Shown piece after piece: positions 56,086 to 64,000 of a stretch of DNA of 64,000 nucleotides (positions within the stretch are counted from its first letter, which is position 1; each line of letters opens with the position of its first letter). Source of the DNA: Lantana camara (lineage: Eukaryota > Streptophyta > Magnoliopsida > Lamiales > Verbenaceae); the NCBI GenBank assembly GCA_037501455.1, contig CM074857.1, positions 103,387,501 through 103,451,500 on the forward strand. Reading direction: 5' to 3'. Below the pieces are notes generated by a model that was not told the origin of the DNA, searched no databases, and was given only the letters and a program-made list of their open reading frames with translations. The position numbers and the translations under genes were made by a program.

Positions 56086-58295
56086 GTATGATTAAAGCAT
56101 AATGTAGCAAAATATATTAATTTCTCATGAAAAATATTTCATAATTTAATTTCCTAAGCATGCATTTATTCAAATATTCAAGAACATAATTATGAATATA
56201 TAAACACATATTTAAATTATTTCATATAATAAACATGCATTTATTTAAACATAATTCATAAAATATAAATTCATAAAACATATTTTCCTAATACAACATA
56301 GAAATATTTGACATAATTTAAAGCATAAAAATATACTAATTAAATACCTAAACTAAATATGTCAAAAATCATAAATTAAAGTATAAAAAAATAAATAAAA
56401 ACTAACCTTAAGGGGGTTGTTTGTGGAGTGACTTTGGGGTGGGAGAAGAGAGAATTGTGAGTTAAAAATGAAAGGTTTGGGGGTATTTATAGTCAGGAAA
56501 TCGGGACCTAGGGGGAATTCTTAAAATGTATAAGATATTTGGTTAATTTAAGATCACACACCTAGTCTTTCGATTTTTAGAAAGTGATGTTATGGATGAT
56601 GTCATAGGAAGGTGTGATGTCATGGATGATATCATAGGGAGATGTGATGTCATAGATGATGTCATAATATAATAAAAATAAATATAAAATAATGTGAAAT
56701 CTATTCAAGGGTCTAGAGACGAGAGCTTGAAGTGGTGAAAGTAATGAAAAAATGAGTGTAAAATGAGTTTCGTCATGATTATAAACATGTTGCATTTAAA
56801 TTTTTTGTTTGAAAATTATAGACTTTAGAAATTATCAAAATCATGATAAATTATATGAAACGAAGCTATGATGAGATTTAAAAGTCGAGAAGGTAGTCAT
56901 GAGTTATAGAAAATTCAAGGAATGTTTTGAGTATGATTTGAAAATTTAAATGAAAGTTATACTTTTATGATAGAAATAATGATTTTTAAAAAAGGAAAAT
57001 ATTTATAAAATGAGCTACGGTTGGAATTAATTTTTTATAAGAGTATGAGAATGCATAAAATAATTCAATGATCATTTTGATTATAATATTGAATAGCAAA
57101 AAGTGAATGAATAAAAAGTTGTTTACGATGTGAATACTAACTAGGGTTTTTAGATGGTTATTGATACTACTAGAGTTGGGATGGGAACTAGGATTTCACA
57201 GAAAATGTCAAAATCTTCGAAATAATTTGAGGATTCATTTGGTTATAATACTGAGTAAGAAAGAGTATCTCGAGAGATAAACTAGAATTTAGGTAAAATT
57301 TAGGGTTTTAGGGACATCTTTGGAATTTCTGAACAACAATTGTTGCAAAAAGTTTTGAAGCATAAGGAGTGAGTTTAGGGGCTAGAAAGAGGTAAATATC
57401 AAGCTTCTAAAATTCTATGAGAAAGATATCGAGATACTTACTTGGTAAAGGAAAGAATTTAAATACGGAATTTCTCAAATGGGAATATAGCACATAAAAG
57501 CATATAAGTCACGTAGGAATGCAATGCATGAAGAGAATAAAAGGGATCGAGATTATAAACGCTTTTGGATAAACCCTTTACTTACTTTTTCCAACTCGAC
57601 CCTGATTAAGGTTGTTACATGTACTTCTCTGTAAAACAGTTTTGTAAAATTCGAAGGTTTATGAGTCTGCAATTTCATATTAGAAAACAGGGCGAAACAG
57701 GGGACAGTAGTGCTGTTTAGGATTTTTTTCAGGTATCAAAAAGGCTAGGATGATTACCAAATTTGGCAGATATGCACCTCGATATCCCAGTTAAAACAAT
57801 TTTTGAAAACAAGGTCGTATCAATTCTGAATTTACGTTTGAAATATATGTGGGTGTGCTATCAAATAAGCAAAAGCCAAGAGCCCATGCTAAAACAAGAC
57901 TACATCACACCCAAGCATATAGAACACTTAAAAACCCAATAATCTAGGCTTTTCAAACCATCAAAATCACAAAGTTCATCAACTCGTTAGTATCCCAAAA
58001 TTTAAACAAACAAAAGTTATGAATTTGACAAAGAATCTATCTCCTAACATGATTTCCACCATATTTAAGCACGATTTCATATAAGCTCTAATAATACATC
58101 AATTTTTCATCAAAAAACATGTGAATGTATATACACACCCCATCATATCAGTCTTTAGGAAGAAAGAAGGAGGTGAAGGGAATAATTTCTTACCTTCTCA
58201 AAGAAAATTAAAACGCTAAGAGAGGGTGGTTGTCTAGGCCACACATAGCAAAGAGAAGAGGAAGGTGACAACGGTGTTGTTGCTTGTAATACTTA

Positions 58296-58658
58296 CGACA
58301 TGATTGGTATGAATGAATGAAATGAGGCGGGAAAGGAATGAATTTTGGAATGGAATGGAATGACTTTATTATAACATTCCTATGATTGGTACGTTCAGTA
58401 ATAAAGTTAGGAATGAAATAAAAATTTTAGATTTATTTCGATCATATTATATACAAATAAAAATATAAGTAATAATATTGTTAACAATGATGATTAAATA
58501 CATGACTAAAATACTTTATATATTAATATAATTTTTATTTTTTTTAGCTTGAGCAATATTATGTTTTCATATGTAACATATTGTAACTATTTTATATCGA
58601 ATGTGTTATATTTATGACATTTACTTTATGTACAAATTAAATCGAATATATATATATC

Positions 58659-58737
<79 letters not shown>

Positions 58738-59311
58738 TATTTATATAAGCATATAAATACTATAAAGTTATTAATATGAAAGGTATTAATATTTTCATAT
58801 TTATACGTACATTATATGATTTTATTATATTTAATATAATGTATGATATTTAAAACTAAATTTAATATAAATGCCAAATTTTGTATTTAATGAATATTTT
58901 AATCTATTATGCATATCTATGAATTTATAAGTTAATAGAATAATATAATGAACATGTATTTTTAAATATATAATATATATAGTATATTTATATTTAGATT
59001 TATTTTTGCATATATTAAATGAAATTTATTAAGTTTTCAATCAGAATAAATAATCGTAATAATAAAATATAATAATATAATATATATTTAATAAATATGT
59101 GGCCATTATATAAAAAGTAAACAAATTTTGAAGATTGGGAATGGCTAATACCATGGGGTACCTAAGGAATGGATAAACCCATGTTTGTAGGAATGAGCAT
59201 TACCTCAGTAATGAACATTCTCAATCACATTTTGTACCAATTAAGGGTTTAGGAATGGATGTGAGAATACTCATTCCATTCTCACCCCATTCCATTATAC
59301 TAATCATGCCA
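58296..59311. mobile_element. Harbinger-like MITE (1016 bp)
   Basis: Inverted ends CGACATGATTGGTATGAATG (left) and TGGCATGATTAGTATAATG (right, reverse strand), flanked by the 3-bp duplication TTA (58293-58295 and 59312-59314). A 3-bp TTA/TAA site is typical of PIF/Harbinger and Tourist elements. Non-coding, AT-rich, with a compound microsatellite. Confidence 0.7.
58640..58738. repeat. Compound microsatellite (TA)n(TG)n(AG)n
   Basis: Uninterrupted runs of TA, then TG, then AG inside the MITE. Confidence 0.97.
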
Positions 59312-59487
59312 TTAAGATCTGAATTTCTTTCTTGTTCTTCAATTTTAAAAAGAGGAAAATGGAATGGGACGTTTATAGCAATGAGAAAATGGGGCAGCCC
59401 TTTTGCTTTGTTTAAACTGTAATTGGAAAGTTAATGGTGGAAGTTTAGGAGGCATGGTATGTGTAGTTCTAGAAATATCAACCCATT

Positions 59488-59741
59488 GCCCACAGGGCGT
59501 AGTTCAGTTGATTTCGAAGAGGAAGATTTGTTACAAGGTGCAAGGTTCAATTCCCACAAGTTGCAGTGTGGGAGCTTTATTCTTAAACCATTATGGGATT
59601 TGAGGATAGGTTCCTTGTAGATTTGTGGGAGACACACCTCTCCCTTAGCGGGCCGCTGAGTACCTAATTTACCTCCTCTCACTTGCTTCGTCGGGTCGGG
59701 GTGTGGGGGCACTTAGGGTTGGGGATTCAACCTTTATTACA
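59488..59741 (+). mobile_element. tRNA-derived SINE, full length
   Basis: Flanked by a 17-bp duplication, AGAAATATCAACCCATT (59471-59487) and AGAAATATCAGCCCATT (59742-59758), one mismatch. The head has an A-box-like GCGTAGTTCAGTTG and a B box AGGTTCAATTCC about 40 bases later, so it is tRNA-like with an RNA polymerase III promoter. The body ends GGGTTGGGGATTCAACC with a short T-rich tail. This resembles the Au-type SINE family of plants; that name is from memory. No coding. Confidence 0.85.
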
Positions 59742-60021
59742 AGAAATATCAGCCCATTCTTTTTATTTATTTACAATCAAGTCCCTTCAAGAATTATACT
59801 AAGAAATTAACCTTTTGATTTCTAAACAAAGTTCATTTAAATCCACTTGATCTTTCTTAAATCGTACAAAGGCCTCACAATTTCTATATAAGCACATATT
59901 TCATAAAGAAACAATTAAGCTCGATAAAACACGAAAACAAAAATTGGTAAATAAACGCATAATTCCAAAAACTCACACGTTAACAATGTCTTGTCCTATT
60001 CCAAAGAAGTGGTGCGTTACA

Positions 60022-60473
60022 GTGAGCCTGGTCAAATTCAATTTTGACTTATGGCTCTTATACATAAGTTAAATAAATAAATAAAGAGATTGTTTTAATA
60101 GTATTTTTTATATATTTAATGTATTAATAAAATTAAATGTGAATTAACAAATGAATCAAATTCAAAAAACAAAAAAGAATTAAACACTTCTTATGATAGT
60201 TTTTCTTTTTATTACTTAAAATTTTTGTTTATTAAAAACTAGTATGTTGATTATAAATATTTACGATATTTTTTATTTTTATCAGTATTAAAATATAAAT
60301 AATAAATTATTATATTTTAATTATAAATATTATATTAAAATAAATCCAAAAAATACTAAAAATTCATATAGAATAACTTAGTTAACAAAATATTATTATA
60401 TTATTATCCATCCATAAATTATTCTTTTTTTTTTTAATTTTAATTTTTGTTTTATCTATACTTTTATCTATCT
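60022..60473. other. AT-rich stretch, nothing recognised
   Basis: No coding frame of note and no terminal repeat. It may be the original host DNA of LTR D or of the Helitron. Confidence 0.5.
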
Positions 60474-60903
60474 ATATCTATATATATTATAAAAGCACGA
60501 GTTGGGTTTTTGGTTTCTTACAAAATACGGATCGCCTAAAATATCCTCACAATAATTACGAAAATAAATATTATTCAAGGATAATGATGTAAATACATGT
60601 TATAAATTATTAATTCAACTATATTTAAAAAGTACTTATTAACTTAAAAGAGGACTCTTGGTAAATTTAAAATTTCTCCAACTTACCCCAAAAAGGATGT
60701 ATAGTTCAACAATGATTGTTTTAGTATTAATGTTTTAAGTAATATATTCAAACTTTACAATATAAGTTGTCTATTTTTTAATTTTAAGGTGTATAACTTA
60801 AAATGTTATAATAAGATATATCTAACGAATTGGAAAAACAACAAATTATTTCACTTTATAAATTTTAATAAATTTCGGTAATTATATAAAATAAAATATT
60901 ATT
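60474..60903 (+). mobile_element. Helitron 5' part, interrupted by Tat copy 2
   Basis: TCTATATCTATATATATTAT, then AAAAGCACGAGTTGGG and TTTTTGGTTTCTTAC, matching the inner Helitron at 43859. Homology continues to ATAAAATATTATT (as at 44289), where the Tat LTR begins. The 5' start is within a TCTA repeat, so it may be a few bases off. The 3' end is outside the window. Confidence 0.75.
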
Positions 60904-61727
60904 TGATGGGTTTGAATATGGGGTACAGAGTCCAATCATTTTAGAATTTGTTTAGAGGTGGGGAAACCGATGGTGATCGCCGGAAAAGATGGTAGTTTCT
61001 ACCTGCTAGGAAAACACCAAAGAAACAGAGGTCAGACGGCCAAGCTGGGGGAACTGGGGGTGATTCCCTGTTTGGCTCTCCGACGCTCAAGTTAGATGAT
61101 GATCTGAAAGAGAGAATGTGTGAAATGTGAAGTTGCAGTAATGGAGGTTGCTTACAGTGAAGGAGATGAACTCGCATATTTATAGTTGAGGGTCAGGGAC
61201 CCTTTGATCATTTGCACCGTGTGGTCCTGGCCAAATGTTGCCCTAACACGTGGCGTTATGGGAGAAACCTAGGAGGAATCTTCTCGTAAAAGCTGGTGAA
61301 AGTTAGTGTTGACAGGTGCGCGGACATTTACGGTGTGTCAGAGAGCCGTTTAGGGGGTTGGTAACCAGGGCTTAAGAGCATGCTCGTGTCAACCAAGGAC
61401 CTTGGAGGCCAGAGTATCCGCTGAGGGATGTCGACTAAGGCTTACCCAACGAGGGGGAGTGGAGACTTCCCTGAGGGTGGGTAGCGCTGGAAGAGGGCTT
61501 CCTTGATTGACTGGAGCTTAGCCGTGTATTATGAAGCACGCTAGTTAGAGAGCGGTAGCGTTGGTCACGCGTGTGCGGGGAAGGAAAGACACGTGTCCTT
61601 GAGGAACCTTGATGCTTGGTGGGTTTGGGAACTCGTGTACAATTGCCTTAATCACAAGAGGGCATGTGTTACTATCTTGAGTTGCCACGTGTCCCCAACG
61701 TGGGATGAGCATATTTTGACCCCATCA
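60904..61727 (-). repeat. 3' LTR of Tat copy 2 (824 bp)
   Basis: TGATGGGTTTGAATATG...TTTGACCCCATCA, aligned with 48622-49452. TATA box on the minus strand at 61176-61184. The polypurine tract (AATTGGGGGGCAAAA) is at 61728-61742. Confidence 0.88.
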
Positions 61728-62023
61728 TTTTGCCCCCCAATTCTGTAGTCCTTAATGATAAGGACTATAGAATTCTGCCAATGTAGATCTTCGAGTGTTA
61801 CGCTTGGGGAAGGCGTAGCATGTTGGGCAATTATCCTTCTGACTTCGCCACAAATGCGGTCCATTCACCTGACCGCTGGAAACATTTATGCATTTAATGC
61901 TGATGCGCGTGGGGTGCGTGGCTCTTGGGATACTCGCGGCGATTCAATAAAGCGAACGGTTTCCTAGGCGGAAATGATTACATTTTCAAATTACCTTGTC
62001 AGAAACTTACCAACTTCCATGCC

Positions 62024-62031
62024 TATAAATA
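62024..62031 (+). promoter_or_regulatory. TATA box of the antisense gene, copy 2
   Basis: CCTATAAATAAGGGATT, conserved with 49792-49799, as is the following ACGCGAACAAATCTTCA leader. Confidence 0.65.
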
Positions 62032-62317
62032 AGGGATTCCGTATCCCTTTCATCCTTTACGCGAACAAATCTTCAGAGCACAAATTCGCAAAAAACTCTT
62101 GGCAAAACAAATTTCAGAGCATTCATAACTCTTCTTCCAAGTTTTTCCAGAAAACTCAAGGTAACCTTCTGGTGAAATCTTCTAACTTTGTTAACCTTAG
62201 AATCAGATTAGGATTTAGTTTTCAATACACCCCCTTTATTTCTCAAAGTCCTTGAATCCCGAATCTCCTCCCGATTCTAAAGAAACCTTTCCGATCCTTG
62301 AAAAACCCTTCTCAAAC

Positions 62318-64000
62318 ATGTCTGGAGATCACACCGAAGAATTTGCCCAGGAAGTTGAGGATATGGCAAGCCAAAATTCATCTCCAAGAGATGAAGAATT
62401 GCACGCTGCCGTTTCCGCCATGGAGGAGAGGAACCCAGATGGGGTTGAGCATATTTTTGAAGAGATGGACATGGTGATAGAAGCGGAGAGGCAAGGGGTG
62501 ACTCTCCCGATAACAGAGAGTTCAACTCATCCTCGTCGCCACATCGTGACCGTGGCCGTCGCAGCCCCGGCTCCAGATTTCGAGGGAGAAATGGGGCCCT
62601 CAGAAAGAACCCATGCCAAGGGCAAAGGCAAGAAACCCCAAAGGCCCAGAAAAGCTAAGAAGGCCAAAGGGTCAAACGAGGGTGAAGGCTTAGGTATGAA
62701 AGCGACCGAGCGCACCCCTGATGAGACTCCCAGTACAATCACTCTGGGAGAGATAAAGACCATGCTAGCGCCAATACATTGGGATGAGCGCTTTACCTGG
62801 CGAATCCCTGAAGATCACGAGCGTGCTAACTGTCCGCCCCCTGGAGAGGTGGCCGTTTAAATGATGCAGTTAGTTCTGGGGGCTTGAGGTTCCCAATCCC
62901 GGTTCCAGTGGCTATAATTCTTAATAACCTGAACCTGTGCCCCTCACAAATCGTGCCCAATTGTCTTGCTTTAATAACTTGCTTCGTGATCCTCATGAAG
63001 TGTACCCAACACGAGCCCTCAATGCGGAATTTCAATGCCCTTCTCCAAATCGTTAGCTCACCGCGCTCGTCCCCCGAGGCGGGTTTCTTCTATTATGTCC
63101 AAGCAAAAGCCCATCTGAAATTGATCAACTCCCCCTCATCCACTTACGGCCCAGATTGGAAGGAGAAGTATATCTTTGTCAAAGCCCCAGCGGATGATGA
63201 TTTCGGGGTGGCACGAGAATGGATTTCTCATGGGAAAGGCTCCCTTGTCAAGAATCGCTTAGAGCCTTCCTTCCCTGAGGACTGGGCTAGAGACCTGGCT
63301 AGAGCGTTGAGGGACGAGGGCCAGTTGATTCAAGCCAAGGAGTGAATAGATGATGCGGAACTCATGTCCCTCTGCGGGCTTACTAATGACCCTCATTATC
63401 TCAACAACCCCCCCGCTCGAAATATGGAGAGAGACGGTAGACTTTAGGGCACTAACTTTTAGATAGGGATGCTAACTGTACCTTTGTATTTTGCAAAATT
63501 TGCTTAAGGGTTTCTGACCCTCGTTCTCTCCTTTCTTGTAGGAGCGGATATTTTCAGAATGGCCGGAGGAATGAGAAACGTTGCCCAATTTGTCAATAAT
63601 CGCAACCGCCAACAACACCAAGCCAACCAAGAGAATCAGCAGAACCCCCGAGGCCGAGGAGCAGGCCGGGGTGACGGTCGTGGCGACCATCAAGGCACCA
63701 GCTCAAGCGCTGCAGCTGTCGCTCAAACGTCGTAGGGCCACGGGGAGAACCGAGCGGCCAACACAGAAAACCGAATAGTGGTACGGCCACCAGCTGCAAT
63801 GGATACAAGGGCGGTCAACCCCAATGCTGTCAATCAAACGAGGCCCACTACAAATGTGGTGATAAGTGGGGCTCAGGGGAGCGCTAGTCAAACCTCCCGC
63901 AAAATGAAGAGAATGACCGATGCTTTTTCCATAACTGGCAAGGGCAAGCAAGTTGTTAAAGGCCCCAAGGGTGGCGAAGATACTTCCTCCTCGGAGGAAG
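62318..64000 (+). pseudogene. Antisense gene of Tat copy 2 (continues beyond window)
   Basis: ATG 62318 opens MSGDHTEEFAQEVEDM, aligned with the ATG at 50081; an upstream in-frame ATG at 62252 has no counterpart in copy 1. The first exon reads through the place where copy 1 is shifted (ERTPDETPSTITLGEIKT). It has lost one base at ~62858 (GTTTAAATG against GTTTACAAGG), shifting the frame before GLRFPIPV. A TGA at 63343-63345 replaces Trp (copy 1 KDWIDDAE). Intron 1 is better kept than in copy 1: donor GGTAGAC at ~63434 and acceptor TTTCTTGTAG at 63540, then exon 2 with MAGGMRNVAQF and a Gly/Arg-rich stretch, with another frame break near 63735. The two copies are broken at different sites. Confidence 0.75.

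Larger units (their letters stand above)
56086..60021 (-). repeat. Large LTR-like segment D, right end defined, left end uncertain
   Basis: On the minus strand it begins TGTAACGCACCACTTC at 60021, close to the TGTAACGCCCC start of LTRs A, B and C. It then runs through AT-rich sequence to the break in Tat RT near 56085. I see no polypurine tract, no matching 5-bp duplication (right flank GTGAG) and no typical LTR 3' module at 56085. It is probably a truncated gypsy LTR. It contains a MITE and a SINE but no gene. Confidence 0.55.
60904..64000 (-). mobile_element. Tat-lineage element, copy 2 (right side outside window)
   Basis: Same LTR, polypurine tract and antisense gene as copy 1. Inserted in a Helitron; left flank TTATT. 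Pol would lie beyond 64000 on the minus strand. Confidence 0.88.

Noticed and set aside
59488..59560. tRNA gene
   Set aside because: A and B boxes are present but the cloverleaf is not, and the unit extends to 59741 with a 17-bp duplication, so it is a SINE.
62252..62317. Upstream ATG at 62252 as the start of the antisense protein
   Set aside because: The matching stretch in copy 1 has no such coding start; the ATGs at 50081 and 62318 align and the conserved protein begins there.

Overview
The window is plant nuclear DNA, from an angiosperm by its element types, and looks like repeat-rich heterochromatin. I find no single-copy host gene and no rRNA or CRISPR array; the only tRNA-like sequence is a SINE head. 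Almost every base with an identity belongs to a transposable element. Most elements are decayed by nonsense mutations that fit C-to-T change, and they sit inside one another. Species cannot be named from this sequence.

Left and centre (1-42504) form one deep nest inside an En/Spm (CACTA) DNA transposon whose TNP2-type transposase lies on the minus strand (9161-12339 plus 41406-41558). A minus-strand Ty3/gypsy element (A, 1-8750, running off the left edge) interrupts a second CACTA reading frame. A plus-strand Ty3/gypsy element (B, 12340-41405) lies inside a TNP2 coding exon, flanked by the 5-bp duplication ATGTA; removing it and one ATGTA rejoins the transposase frame. The 5' LTR of B is split by a minus-strand Ty1/copia element (14119-28361, duplication GGAGT). 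The right LTR of that copia holds two solo LTRs in opposite orientations (23234-25167, duplication ATGAC; 25992-28258, duplication GTGTT). The 3' side of B is chimeric: an LTR of another family (C, 35643-38943) is fused to a B LTR that lacks its first ~150 bp.

Centre-right (42505-48621): a CACTA terminus with its subterminal repeats faces right. Next come two Helitrons nested in opposite orientations (minus 43508-~48600; plus 43859-48154). The inner one carries a LINE reverse-transcriptase fossil and a Mutator-like MITE.

Right (48622-64000): two copies of a Tat-lineage Ty3/gypsy element. Copy 1 has its LTR, a tandem-repeat 3' region, an archaeal-type RNase H and an unbroken integrase frame on the minus strand. 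On the plus strand it carries a separate multi-exon gene (50081-52351) with its own TATA box. Copy 2 (60904-64000, cut by the window end) shows the same LTR and antisense gene, and is inserted in another Helitron (from ~60474). Between the copies lies a large LTR (to 60021) containing a Harbinger-like MITE and a full-length SINE with a 17-bp duplication.

The most unusual signal is a family of short palindromes with core AACG-N2-CGTT, clustered in the LTRs of elements A and B and in the interior of the copia element. The second is the antisense gene of the Tat elements.
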